This document shows, one piece after another, positions 40,421-48,827 of a stretch of 64,000 nt of DNA. A model generated the notes under the pieces. That model worked only from the letters and a program-made list of their open reading frames with translations, was not told the origin of the DNA and searched no databases. This stretch comes from Prauserella shujinwangii (GTDB taxonomy: Bacteria > Actinomycetota > Actinomycetes > Mycobacteriales > Pseudonocardiaceae). The position numbers were made by a program, and so were the translations under genes. Position 1 is the first letter of the stretch. Each line of letters opens with the position of its first letter. The DNA lies in assembly GCF_003001955.1 (NCBI RefSeq), contig NZ_PVNH01000005.1, positions 124,001-188,000 of the forward strand, in the 5' to 3' direction.

Positions 40421-41848
40421 TCAGGCGGTCGCGTGCGCGTGCAGCAGGTGGGCGACCGCCTCGGTCACGCGCTGGGCCTGCTCCAGGTGCAGCCACTCGT
40501 CCGGCACGTGGGCGTTGGAGTCGGGGCCGAGCGCACCGGTGACCAGGAACTGCGCCTCCGGGTACTTCGCGCCGAGCAGGCCCATGAACGGGATCGAGCC
40601 GCCGAGACCGATCGCGCGCCACGGGGCGCCGAACACCTGCTCGCTCACCCGCTCCAGGCCCGTGGCCAGCCACGGCGCCGCGTCCGGCGCGTTCCAGCCG
40701 TCCGCCGCCTCCGTGCCGGACACCTCGACGGTCGCCGAGTACGGCACGTCGGTGGTGAGGGCCTTCTCCACCGCGTTCAGCGCGGCCGCGGAGTCGGCGG
40801 TCGGCGGGAGCCGGAAGCTCAGCGCCAGCGTGGTGTGGTCGCGCAGCACGTTGCCCGCTTCGGCGGGTTCCGGCAGACCGGAGGCGCCGATCACCGACAG
40901 CGTGGGTCGCCAGCTGTTGTTCAGCAGCAGCTCGATCTCGTCCTCGCTGACCGGCCTCGTGGCGCCGTGCCGGGGGTAGGCGTCCCGCACCGCGCCGGGC
41001 GCGGCGGACACGGCCGCCCTCGCCTCCGCGAGGCGGTTCTCCGGGATCTCGACGTTGCACTCGGCGAGCCTGATCTCGCCGGTCGCCGAGTCCTCCAGCC
41101 GGTCGAGCAGCTGCCGCAGCACCCGGAACGAGCTCGGCACGACCCCGCTGGCCAGACCGGAGTGCTGGGCGGAGTCGAGGACGCGGGCGGTGACCCGCAC
41201 CTGCGCCATACCGCGCAGGCTCGTGGTCAGCCACAGCCGCTCGTAGTCGTTCCCGCCGGAGTCGAGGCACACGACGAACGAGACCCGGCCGAGCCGGCCG
41301 GACAGGTGCTCGAGGTAGGCGGGCAGATCGGGACTGCCGGACTCCTCGCCGGTCTCCAGCAGCACGACGGCGCGGGCGTGGGCGCCTCCGGCCGCGCGGA
41401 CGGCCTCCAGCGCCGCGGTCGCGGCGTAACCGGCGTAGCCGTCGTCGGCGGAGCCCCGGCCGTAGAGCCTGCCGTCCCGGACCACCGGCTGCCACGGGCC
41501 CAGCCCCTCCGACCAGCCGCCGACCGGAGGCTGCTTGTCGAGATGCCCGTACAGCAGGACGGTCCCGGCGTCCTCGGCGCCCTCGGTCGCGGGGACGTCG
41601 AGCAGCAGGACGGGGCTGCGGCCCTCCAGCCGCACGACCTCGACCCGGGCACCGGGGACGTCCCGTGCGGTGAGCCAGCCCCGGACGTGCTCCACGGCGG
41701 CGTCAAGGTGGCCGGACGCGGCCCACGCGGGGTCGAAGGCGGGCGAAAGGGCGGGGATCTCCACCAGACCGGACAGGCTGGGCAGGATGTCGTCCGCCCA
41801 CAGCCCCCGGACTGTGTCTCGTACGGTTCGCGGTTCCACGGCCGCCAT
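40421..41848 (-). CDS. M20 family dipeptidase, paralogue 1
   Basis: 475 residues from ATG at 41848. Two-zinc M20 residues are in place: YGHLDKQPP near 101, GRGSADDGYAGYA near 134 with bridging Asp, LETGEESGSPD near 167 with the catalytic and metal Glu, CLDSGGND near 200 and HVPDEWLHLEQ near the end. The lid domain contains SAQHSGLASGVVPSSFRVL. Cleaves dipeptides or N-acyl amino acids in the cytosol. A closely similar gene lies at 48828-50237; the two flank the liv operon, suggesting processing of imported peptides or amides. Divergent from livF. Confidence 0.9.
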   Translation of the reverse strand: MAAVEPRTVRDTVRGLWADDILPSLSGLVEIPALSPAFDPAWAASGHLDAAVEHVRGWLTARDVPGARVEVVRLEGRSPVLLLDVPATEGAEDAGTVLLYGHLDKQPPVGGWSEGLGPWQPVVRDGRLYGRGSADDGYAGYAATAALEAVRAAGGAHARAVVLLETGEESGSPDLPAYLEHLSGRLGRVSFVVCLDSGGNDYERLWLTTSLRGMAQVRVTARVLDSAQHSGLASGVVPSSFRVLRQLLDRLEDSATGEIRLAECNVEIPENRLAEARAAVSAAPGAVRDAYPRHGATRPVSEDEIELLLNNSWRPTLSVIGASGLPEPAEAGNVLRDHTTLALSFRLPPTADSAAALNAVEKALTTDVPYSATVEVSGTEAADGWNAPDAAPWLATGLERVSEQVFGAPWRAIGLGGSIPFMGLLGAKYPEAQFLVTGALGPDSNAHVPDEWLHLEQAQRVTEAVAHLLHAHATA

Positions 41849-41937
41849 CCTGCCACCGCGCGAAAGGTCACAGTTCGCTTCACTTCGGCCTCCGGCTTCT
41901 TGCCGCTCGTCCAGCAAGCGCACTACCGTCCGTAGCA

Positions 41938-41953
41938 TGTGATCCACATCACT
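41938..41953. promoter_or_regulatory. CRP/GlxR-like site upstream of the liv operon
   Basis: TGTGATCCACATCACT fits the CRP consensus TGTGA-N6-TCACA except for the last base. It lies in the divergent promoter between the M20 gene and livF, 48 bp before the livF GTG. Confidence 0.55.
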
Positions 41954-42000
41954 GTGGGTTACTCACTCCGTTCAACGCTGATCGGAAAAGGGGTACCGCG

Positions 42001-42801
42001 GTGCCGCCACCGATGCTGTCCGTGAGCAACCTCGAAGTCGTCTACGACGATGTGGTGCTCGTCCTCCGCGGCGTCAGCCTGAGCGTGCCCTCCGGCGAGA
42101 TCGTCGCCCTCCTCGGCGCCAACGGCGCGGGCAAGACGACGCTGCTGCGCGCCGTGACCGGCCTGCTCGTGCCGCACCGCGGGAAGATCACCAAGGGCAC
42201 GGTGCACCTCGGCGAGGAGGACATCACCTCGGCCGATCCCGCGGAGGTGGTGCGCAAGGGCATCGCACAGGTGATGGAGGGCAGGCGGATCTTCGCCGAG
42301 ATCACCGTCGACGAGAACCTGCGCGCGGGCGCGTACACCCGCCGGTCCCGCACCGAGATCAACGAGTCCTACGCGCGGGTGCTCGACCTGTTCCCGGTGC
42401 TCGCGCGGCGCAGGCGGTCGGTCGCGGGCTATCTCTCCGGCGGCGAGCAGCAGATGCTCGCCATCGGCAGGGCGCTGATGGCCCAGCCCCGCCTGCTGCT
42501 GCTCGACGAGCCGTCGCTCGGATTGGCGCCGAAACTCGTCGAGCAGGTCCGCGACATCGTCGTCCAGATCAACCAGCAGGGCACGAGCGTTCTGCTGGTG
42601 GAGCAGAACGCGGTGATGGCGCTGGAGATCGCGCATCGCGGCTACGTGCTGGAGACCGGCAAGGTCGTCAAGGACGGCCCCGCCGCGGAGCTGCTCGCCG
42701 ACGAGGACATCCGCGAGTTCTACCTCGGTTCCGCGGGTGGCGAGCGGCGCTCCTTCGCCGAGGTCAAGAGCTACCGGAGGAAGAAGCGATGGAGCGCGTG
42801 A
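42001..42801 (+). CDS. livF: LIV-type ABC transporter ATPase LivF
   Basis: 266 residues from GTG at 42001. Walker A LLGANGAGKTTLLRAVTG near 37, Q-loop IAQVMEGRRIFAEITVDEN near 90, signature YLSGGEQQMLAIGRALM near 143, Walker B LLLLDEPSLGLAPKL and the LivF-type VLLVEQNAVMALEIAHRGYV near 200. First gene of the livF-livG-ligase-livH-livM-livK operon. Energises import of branched-chain amino acids or, in clusters with a CoA ligase, carboxylic acids. It overlaps livG by 13 bp. Confidence 0.95.
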   Translation: MPPPMLSVSNLEVVYDDVVLVLRGVSLSVPSGEIVALLGANGAGKTTLLRAVTGLLVPHRGKITKGTVHLGEEDITSADPAEVVRKGIAQVMEGRRIFAEITVDENLRAGAYTRRSRTEINESYARVLDLFPVLARRRRSVAGYLSGGEQQMLAIGRALMAQPRLLLLDEPSLGLAPKLVEQVRDIVVQINQQGTSVLLVEQNAVMALEIAHRGYVLETGKVVKDGPAAELLADEDIREFYLGSAGGERRSFAEVKSYRRKKRWSA

Positions 42802-43583
42802 CCGAACCGCCCGCGCCGAACCCGCTGCTCGAGGTACGCGACCTCACCCTGCGGTTCGGTGGCGTCACCGCGCTCGACGGAGTCGGCTTCGCGGTCCGGC
42901 ACGGCGAGCTGTTCGCGGTCATCGGGCCGAACGGCGCGGGCAAGACCTCCATCTTCAACTGCCTCAACGGCGTCTACCGGCCGCAGCAGGGAACCATCAC
43001 ATTGGACGGCCGGTCGCTCGTCGGCAGGGCGCCCGCGGACATCGCGGCGATGGGCGTGGCGCGCACCTTCCAGAACCTCGGCCTGTTCGGCCACCTGACC
43101 CTCGTCGAGAACCTCATGCTCGGCAGGCACCACCTGATGCGCACCGGCTTCTTCGCCGGGATGTTCTGGTGGGGCAGGGCCAAGCGCGAGGAGATCACCC
43201 ACCGCGCGGCGGTCGAGGAGATCATCGAACTGCTCGAGCTGGAGCCGTACCGCCGGATGCCCGCCGGGCTGCTGCCGTATGGCGTGGCCAAACGCGCCGA
43301 GCTGGGCCGTGCGCTCGCGATGGAACCGCGCCTGCTCCTGCTCGACGAACCGGTGGCGGGCATGAACCTCGAGGAGACCGAGGACACCGCCCGGTACCTG
43401 CTGGAGGTCCGTCGCGAGCTGGGGCTCGCGATGATCCTCGTCGAGCACGACATGAGCCTGGTGATGGACCTCGCCGACCGGGTGCTGGCACTCGACTTCG
43501 GCGTCGCGATCGCGACCGGCGAGCCGAGCGAGATCCAGCACGATCCGCAGGTGATCGAGGCCTACCTGGGAGGTGCCGCATGA
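42789..43583 (+). CDS. livG: LIV-type ABC transporter ATPase LivG
   Basis: 264 residues. Walker A IGPNGAGKTSIFNCLNGVY near 43, Q-loop GVARTFQNLGLFGHLTLVEN near 93, Walker B LLLLDEPVAGMNLEET near 185 and LVEHDMSLVMDLADRVL. The signature reads LPYGVAKRAELGRALAME in place of LSGGQ, a variation common in this branch. Forms a heterodimer with LivF on the LivHM permeases. Ends in an ATGA overlap with the ligase gene. Confidence 0.95.
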   Translation: MERVTEPPAPNPLLEVRDLTLRFGGVTALDGVGFAVRHGELFAVIGPNGAGKTSIFNCLNGVYRPQQGTITLDGRSLVGRAPADIAAMGVARTFQNLGLFGHLTLVENLMLGRHHLMRTGFFAGMFWWGRAKREEITHRAAVEEIIELLELEPYRRMPAGLLPYGVAKRAELGRALAMEPRLLLLDEPVAGMNLEETEDTARYLLEVRRELGLAMILVEHDMSLVMDLADRVLALDFGVAIATGEPSEIQHDPQVIEAYLGGAA

Positions 43584-45472
43584 GCACGCGGCCGGTGGTG
43601 AGCGACGATGGCGCAGCGGCGCGGAGCGCCTCCGCCAGGGGTGGCGGCCGGGCGACGGGTGGGCCTCACGACGTTTCTCACTCACGAGCCACGCTGGCGG
43701 GCAAGCTGCTCGAGAACGCAGGCACGCGGCCGGACGCCGTCGCCCTGCGCGAGAAGCACCGGGGCATCTGGCGGGAGTGGACGTGGGCCGAGTACGCGCG
43801 CCGGGTGGCCCACGTCGCCGCCGGGCTCCGGCAGCTCGGGATCGGGCCGGGCGACCGCGTTGCCGTGCACGCGGAGAACCGGCCCGAGTGGGTCGTCGCC
43901 GACCTGGCCGTGCAGGGGCTCGGCGCCCAGTGCGTCGGCGTGTATCCCACGTCGCCCGCGGCCGAGGTCGAGTACCTGCTCGCGCACTCCGGCTGCCGCG
44001 TGCTCGTCGCCGAGGACGAGGAACAGCTCGACAAGGCGCTCGCCGTGCGCGAGCGCCTGCCCGCCCTCGAGCACATCGTGCTGATCGACCCGCGCGGCGT
44101 CGACCTGGCGGAGGCCGGGCTGCTCACGTTCGCCGAGCTCGAACGGCGCGGCGCGGAGACCGAGGACCCGGCAGGCGCGTTCGCCGACGCGGTGGCCGAC
44201 CTCGACGACACCGCGGCCGCGATCATCGTGTACACCTCCGGCACCACGGGGCCGCCGAAGGGCGCGATGATCTCCCACGCCAACCTGGTCGCCTCCGCCC
44301 GCACGTTCGTCGAGGCCCTCGGCGGCGGACCGGACGACGAGGTGCTCAGCTACCTCCCGCTCTGTCACATCGCGGAACGGCTCACCTCGGTGATCGACTC
44401 GGTGTGGGCGGGCTCCGTCGTGAACTTCGGCGAGGGCGGCCCCTCGTTCGCCCACGACCTGCGCGACGTCCAGCCCACGGTGTTCCTCGGGGTGCCCCGC
44501 GTGTGGGAGAAGATGCTCGCGGGCGTCGAGATCCGGATGAACGACGCGAGCAGGCTCAAGCGCGCGCTCTACCGGTTCTGCCTGCGCCAGGGCAGGCGGC
44601 TGGCCCCGTTCCGCATGCGGGGCGAGCTGCGGGTGCGCGACCGGGCGCTGCTCGCGCTGTGCGAGGTGCTGGTGTTCCGCGCGCTGCGCGAGCGGCTCGG
44701 CCTCGTCCGCGTGCGGGTGGCGCTCAGCGGGGCGGCACCGATCGCACCGCAGGTGCTGGAGTACCTGTGGGCGATCGGGGTGCCGGTGCTCGAGGGGTAC
44801 GGGCAGACCGAGAACACCGCCATCTGCACGCTCACCCCGGCCGACGACGTGCGGCTCGGCCGGGTCGGCGTCGCCCTGCCCGGCGTGGAGCTGCGGATCG
44901 CCGAGGACGGCGAGATCCTCACCCGCTCGGCAGGCGTGTTCCTCGGCTACCTCGACAACCCGGAGGCGACCGCGGCCACCGTGGACTCCGAAGGCTGGCT
45001 GCACACCGGCGACGTCGGCGAGCTGGACGCCGACGGGTTCCTGCGCATCACCGACCGCAAGAAGGACATCCTCATCACCGCGGGCGGCAAGAACATCTCG
45101 CCCTCGGAGATCGAGAACCGGCTGAAGGTGTCGCCGTACGTCCGCGAGGCCGTGGTGATCGGCGACCGGCGCAAGTACCTGACCGCGCTGATCGGCATCG
45201 AGCAGGACACCGTCGGCGACTGGGCGCGGCGGCGCGGACTCGCCTACACCACCTACGCCGACCTCTCGGCGCGGCCGGAGGTGCGCGCGCTCGTCGAGAG
45301 CGTGGTCGCCGAGATCAACCGCGAGCTGGCCAGCGTGGAGCAGATCAAGCGCTTCACGCTGCTGACCAAGGAGCTCGACCATGAGGACGGGGAGCTGACG
45401 GCGACCCAGAAGGTCAAACGCCGGGCCATCGAGCGGGCCTTCACCGACGAGATCGAGGCGATGTACCGGTGA
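43580..45472 (+). CDS. AMP-forming acyl-CoA ligase embedded in the liv operon
   Basis: 630 residues; ATG at 43580 overlaps the livG stop and has GGGAGG upstream. Residues about 1-35 are a Gly/Arg-rich tail, part of which (DVSHSRA) is encoded by half of a dispersed palindrome. The ANL fold follows: P-loop YTSGTTGPPKGAMISHANL near 217, SYLPLCHIAERL, LEGYGQTENTAICTLTPADD near 413, GDVGELDADGFLRITDRKKD near 485 and the catalytic Lys region GGKNISPSEIENRLK. Long-chain or aryl FAA1-type ligase. Its place suggests that the transported substrate is a carboxylic acid converted to acyl-CoA on entry. Confidence 0.93.
   Translation: MSTRPVVSDDGAAARSASARGGGRATGGPHDVSHSRATLAGKLLENAGTRPDAVALREKHRGIWREWTWAEYARRVAHVAAGLRQLGIGPGDRVAVHAENRPEWVVADLAVQGLGAQCVGVYPTSPAAEVEYLLAHSGCRVLVAEDEEQLDKALAVRERLPALEHIVLIDPRGVDLAEAGLLTFAELERRGAETEDPAGAFADAVADLDDTAAAIIVYTSGTTGPPKGAMISHANLVASARTFVEALGGGPDDEVLSYLPLCHIAERLTSVIDSVWAGSVVNFGEGGPSFAHDLRDVQPTVFLGVPRVWEKMLAGVEIRMNDASRLKRALYRFCLRQGRRLAPFRMRGELRVRDRALLALCEVLVFRALRERLGLVRVRVALSGAAPIAPQVLEYLWAIGVPVLEGYGQTENTAICTLTPADDVRLGRVGVALPGVELRIAEDGEILTRSAGVFLGYLDNPEATAATVDSEGWLHTGDVGELDADGFLRITDRKKDILITAGGKNISPSEIENRLKVSPYVREAVVIGDRRKYLTALIGIEQDTVGDWARRRGLAYTTYADLSARPEVRALVESVVAEINRELASVEQIKRFTLLTKELDHEDGELTATQKVKRRAIERAFTDEIEAMYR
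43671..43690. repeat. Half copy of the type A palindrome inside the ligase gene
   Basis: ACGTTTCTCACTCACGAGCC matches the right arm of the copies at 3830-3846 and 54264-54280. The left arm is missing. Read in frame it encodes the VSHSRA part of the N-terminal tail. Confidence 0.75.
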
Positions 45473-46365
45473 CGACGTTCCTGCAGAACTGCTTCGCGGG
45501 CCTCTCGCTCGGCTCCACGTACGCCCTCGTGGCGCTGGGCTTCGTGGTGATCTACAAGTCGACCGGAGTGATCAACTTCGCCCAGGGCGGCCTGCTGGCG
45601 CTGGGTGCCTACCTCGGCTACACGTTCTCGAACAACCTCGCCGTGGCGTTCGCCGTTGCGGTGCTGCTGTGCTGCCTCTCGGCCGCGCTCGTCGGCGCGA
45701 CGTTCGAGCGGATCGTGTTGCGCCGCATGGTCGGCCAGCCGCCGTTCGCCGTCATCATGATCACCATCGGACTGCTGTTCGTGCTGGAACCGCTCATCAC
45801 CGCCGTGTGGGGGTTCGAGCACAAGCAGGTGGACAACCCGTGGAACATCCGCACGGTCGAGGCGTTCGGGCTCGTCTTCGGGGTGCGGGACCTGTGGACG
45901 ATCGGGCTCACCGCCGCGGTCGTGCTCGCGTTCTTCCTGTTCTTCCGGTTCACCTCGCTCGGGTTGGCCATGCGCGTGACCGCCTTCGACCCCGAAGCGG
46001 CGCTCGCGCAGGGCATCAGCGCGCGCAAGGTGTACGCGACGTCGTGGGCCATCGCGGCCGCGCTCGCCGCCCTCGCCGGGATCCTCATGGCCGCGGGGCC
46101 GGGTGGGCTGACCCCGTCGATCGGATTCATCGCGCTGGCCGCGTTCCCCGCGATGATCCTCGGCGGCATGGACTCCCCGGCCGGCGCCGTGCTCGGCGGG
46201 CTGATCATCGGCCTCGCCGAGGCCATCACCCGCGGATACCAGGACCGGCTGTTCTCGTGGGCGGGCGACAACGTCTCCGTGATCGTGCCCTACCTGCTGA
46301 TGATCGTGATCCTGCTGATCCGGCCGTACGGACTGCTGGGCACCAAGGAAGTGAGGCGGATCTGA
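45469..46365 (+). CDS. livH: LIV-type ABC transporter permease LivH
   Basis: 298 residues from GTG overlapping the ligase stop (GTGA). About eight membrane helices, with FVVIYKSTGVINFAQGGLLA near 25, the LivH hallmark, FERIVLRRMVGQPPFAVIMI near 85 and ARKVYATSWAIAAALAALAG near 190 (EAA-like loop), then MILGGMDSPAGAVLGGLIIG. Forms the pore with LivM. Confidence 0.95.
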   Translation: MTTFLQNCFAGLSLGSTYALVALGFVVIYKSTGVINFAQGGLLALGAYLGYTFSNNLAVAFAVAVLLCCLSAALVGATFERIVLRRMVGQPPFAVIMITIGLLFVLEPLITAVWGFEHKQVDNPWNIRTVEAFGLVFGVRDLWTIGLTAAVVLAFFLFFRFTSLGLAMRVTAFDPEAALAQGISARKVYATSWAIAAALAALAGILMAAGPGGLTPSIGFIALAAFPAMILGGMDSPAGAVLGGLIIGLAEAITRGYQDRLFSWAGDNVSVIVPYLLMIVILLIRPYGLLGTKEVRRI

Positions 46366-47462
46366 TGGCCGGTCCACACCGCAACCTCGTCCGCGGCTAC
46401 GCCGACGAGCTCCGGCTGTTCGGCACGCCGCTGTCGCGGGCGGGGCTCGTCGCGCTCGTCGCCGTGTTCCTGCTGCTGCCCACGGTGCTGCACGACGACT
46501 TCTGGCTCTCGGTGCTCATTTACGTGGGGATCACCGCGATCGGCGCGATCGGGCTGAACCTGCTGACCGGCTACTGTGGACAGATCTCGCTCGGGCACGC
46601 GTTCTTCATCGGCGCCGGCGCCTACGTGGCGGCCCGCGTCGGCGGCGACACCGGGCTCCCGCTGCCGCTGTGGCTGCTCGCCGCGGCACTGATCGGCGCC
46701 GTGCTCGGCGGGCTGATCGGGCCGTTCGCCCTGCGCCTGCGCGGGCACTACCTCGCGATCGTCACCCTCGGCCTGATCTTCATCGGTGAGCATCTGTGGC
46801 GGAACCTGACCCCGGTCACCGGCGGAAACTCGGGCACGTCCGTGCGGGCGGAACCGGCGATCGGGCCGCTCGACTTCGGTGATCTGACCCTGTTCGGGGA
46901 GAGCTACTCGCGCAACCAGGGCTGGTTCTGGCTCGTCTGGGGGCTCGTCGCGCTGGTCGCGCTGCTGGCGAAGAACCTCGTGCGGACCCGGCCGGGCCGG
47001 GCGCTGCAGGCCGTCCGCGACCGCGACCAGGCCGCCGAGGTGATCGGCGTACGAGCAGGCAGGTACAAGATCGGCGCGTTCATGCTGTCCAGCGCGATCG
47101 CATCGGCGGCCGGTGCCCTGTTCGGGTCGTACCAGCAGTTCGTCAGCCCGGACGAGTGGAACCTGCTGCTGTCGATCCAGTACATCGCGATCGTCATCGT
47201 CGGCGGGCTGGGCACCGTCTTCGGCTCCGTGCTCGGCGCGATCTTCGTGGGCGCGCTGCCCGCGATCATCGACCGCTACAGCGAGGTCATCCCCGGCGTG
47301 CGCACGAGCGTCGGCGGTGAGGGGTTCATCAGCGTCTTCGCGCTCAACCAGGCGCTGTTCGGGGTGCTGATCGTGCTGTTCCTGGTGCTGGAGCCACGAG
47401 GGCTGGCCGGCATCTGGCTGCGGACCAAGGCCTACTTCAAGGCCTGGCCGTTTTCGTACTGA
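46365..47462 (+). CDS. livM: LIV-type ABC transporter permease LivM
   Basis: 365 residues; ATG at 46365 shares a base with the livH stop (TGATG), which fixes the start despite a longer open frame. About ten membrane helices; LLTGYCGQISLGHAFFIGAG near 70 is the LivM hallmark, with RLRGHYLAIVTLGLIFI near 125, the cytosolic loop RALQAVRDRDQAAEVIGVRA near 215 and YIAIVIVGGLGTVFGSVLGA near 270. Partner of LivH. Confidence 0.95.
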   Translation: MAGPHRNLVRGYADELRLFGTPLSRAGLVALVAVFLLLPTVLHDDFWLSVLIYVGITAIGAIGLNLLTGYCGQISLGHAFFIGAGAYVAARVGGDTGLPLPLWLLAAALIGAVLGGLIGPFALRLRGHYLAIVTLGLIFIGEHLWRNLTPVTGGNSGTSVRAEPAIGPLDFGDLTLFGESYSRNQGWFWLVWGLVALVALLAKNLVRTRPGRALQAVRDRDQAAEVIGVRAGRYKIGAFMLSSAIASAAGALFGSYQQFVSPDEWNLLLSIQYIAIVIVGGLGTVFGSVLGAIFVGALPAIIDRYSEVIPGVRTSVGGEGFISVFALNQALFGVLIVLFLVLEPRGLAGIWLRTKAYFKAWPFSY

Positions 47463-47470
47463 GGAGGCTC

Positions 47471-48754
47471 ATGGTGCGTACGAAGAGATGGACGGCCGTA
47501 TCGGCGCTCGCGGCGACCGCGCTGCTCGTGGCGGCGTGCGGTGGGGCCGGGGACGACGGCGGCTCGGGCGGCGGGCAGGCGGGCGAACCGGCCACCACGG
47601 CCGGCTTCGACGGTACGACGATCAAGCTGGGCGTGCTGAGCCCGCTCTCCGGTCCGGTGGCGGTGATCGGGCAGCCGCTGACCTCGGGCAACAAGGTGTG
47701 GTTCGACCACATCAACTCCCAGGGCGGCATCGCGGGGAAGTACCGGGTCGAGCTGGTCCAGGAGGACACGCAGTACAAGCCGGACGTGACCGTCCAGCAG
47801 TACAACAAGGTCAAGGGCGATGTCGTCGCCTTCACCCAGATCCTCGGCACCGCGCCGACCCTGGCCGTGCTGCCGCTGCTGCAGAGCGACGAGATGATCG
47901 CCGCCCCGGCCTCGCTCGACGCGTTCTGGGTGCGTGAGCCGAACCTGTTGCCGATCGGCGCGCCGTACCAGATCCAGTCGATCAACGCGATGGACCACTA
48001 CCTCAGCGAGGGCGGCGGCACCACCGACTCGACGATCTGCACGATGATCCAGGACGACGTGTACGGCGAGGCCGGGCAGGAGGGCATCGACTTCGCGGCG
48101 AAGGAGTACGGGTTCGAGGTCGCCAACACCCAGCGGTTCAAGGTCGGCACGGAGAACTACGCGGGCCAGATCGGCGCGCTCGCCGGCGCGGGTTGCGAGA
48201 TGGTGTTCCTGACCGCGACACCGACCGACGCGGGCAAGATCTGGGGCACCGCGGCGCAGGCGAAGTTCACGCCGAAGTGGTACGCCCAGTCGCCGAGCTT
48301 CGTCAGCGCGCTGGCGAAGTCGGCCGTCGCGCCGTACATGCGGCAGTACGTCACGATCGCGGCCGAGGGCACCGAGTGGGGCGACGAGTCCGTGCCCGGC
48401 ATGAAGGACATGATCGACCGGGTCGAGCAGTACGCGCCGAACCAGGAGCCGGACTACTACTTCGCGTTCGGCTACAACCAGGCGAGGGCGATGACCGCGC
48501 TGCTGGAGAAGGCGGTCGAACTCGGTGACCTCTCGCACGCGGGCCTGCTGCGGGCGAGCGAGGAGCTGGGCACCGTGTCGTTCGACGGGCTGACCGGCGA
48601 CTACACCTACGGTCCCGCCGACACGCGCAACCCGCCACGCTCGACCACGCTGTTCTCGGTCGACCCGAGCAAGCCGTTCGGCCTGGCCACGCTGAAGTAC
48701 GACTTCACGTCCGAGGCGGCGAAGAAGTTCGAGTTCCAGAAGGCCGACGCCTGA
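47471..48754 (+). CDS. livK: LIV-type ABC transporter substrate-binding lipoprotein
   Basis: 427 residues; signal peptide with lipobox LLVAAC, lipidated at C23. Periplasmic-binding-protein type I (Peripla_BP_6) fold: TIKLGVLSPLSGPVAVIGQP near 54, KYRVELVQEDTQYKPDVTVQ, DVVAFTQILGTAPTLAVLPL and PDYYFAFGYNQARAMTALLE near 320. GAGGAGG lies just before the ATG. Last gene of the operon and followed by a type C palindrome. Ligand may be an amino acid, peptide-derived acid or aromatic acid. Confidence 0.94.
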   Translation: MVRTKRWTAVSALAATALLVAACGGAGDDGGSGGGQAGEPATTAGFDGTTIKLGVLSPLSGPVAVIGQPLTSGNKVWFDHINSQGGIAGKYRVELVQEDTQYKPDVTVQQYNKVKGDVVAFTQILGTAPTLAVLPLLQSDEMIAAPASLDAFWVREPNLLPIGAPYQIQSINAMDHYLSEGGGTTDSTICTMIQDDVYGEAGQEGIDFAAKEYGFEVANTQRFKVGTENYAGQIGALAGAGCEMVFLTATPTDAGKIWGTAAQAKFTPKWYAQSPSFVSALAKSAVAPYMRQYVTIAAEGTEWGDESVPGMKDMIDRVEQYAPNQEPDYYFAFGYNQARAMTALLEKAVELGDLSHAGLLRASEELGTVSFDGLTGDYTYGPADTRNPPRSTTLFSVDPSKPFGLATLKYDFTSEAAKKFEFQKADA

Positions 48755-48763
48755 TCCCAGCCG

Positions 48764-48816
48764 GCAGTGAAGGCCACCTTCAGTGCGTTGAACGCAGTGA
48801 AGGTGGCCTTCACTGC
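48764..48816. repeat. Dispersed palindrome, type C copy 2
   Basis: GCAGTGAAGGCCACCTT (48764-48780) pairs exactly with 48800-48816. Pairing continues inward (CAGTGCGTT with AACGCAGTG) with one mismatch, giving arms of about 26 bp. Between the convergent livK and M20 genes; probable bidirectional terminator. Confidence 0.9.
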
Positions 48817-48827
48817 TCACCGCCGGT

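Noticed and set aside
42789-43583. LivG lacking the LSGGQ signature as a sign of a dead ATPase
   Set aside because: LPYGxxKRxEL-type signatures are common in LivG proteins; Walker A, Walker B and the switch His are intact.
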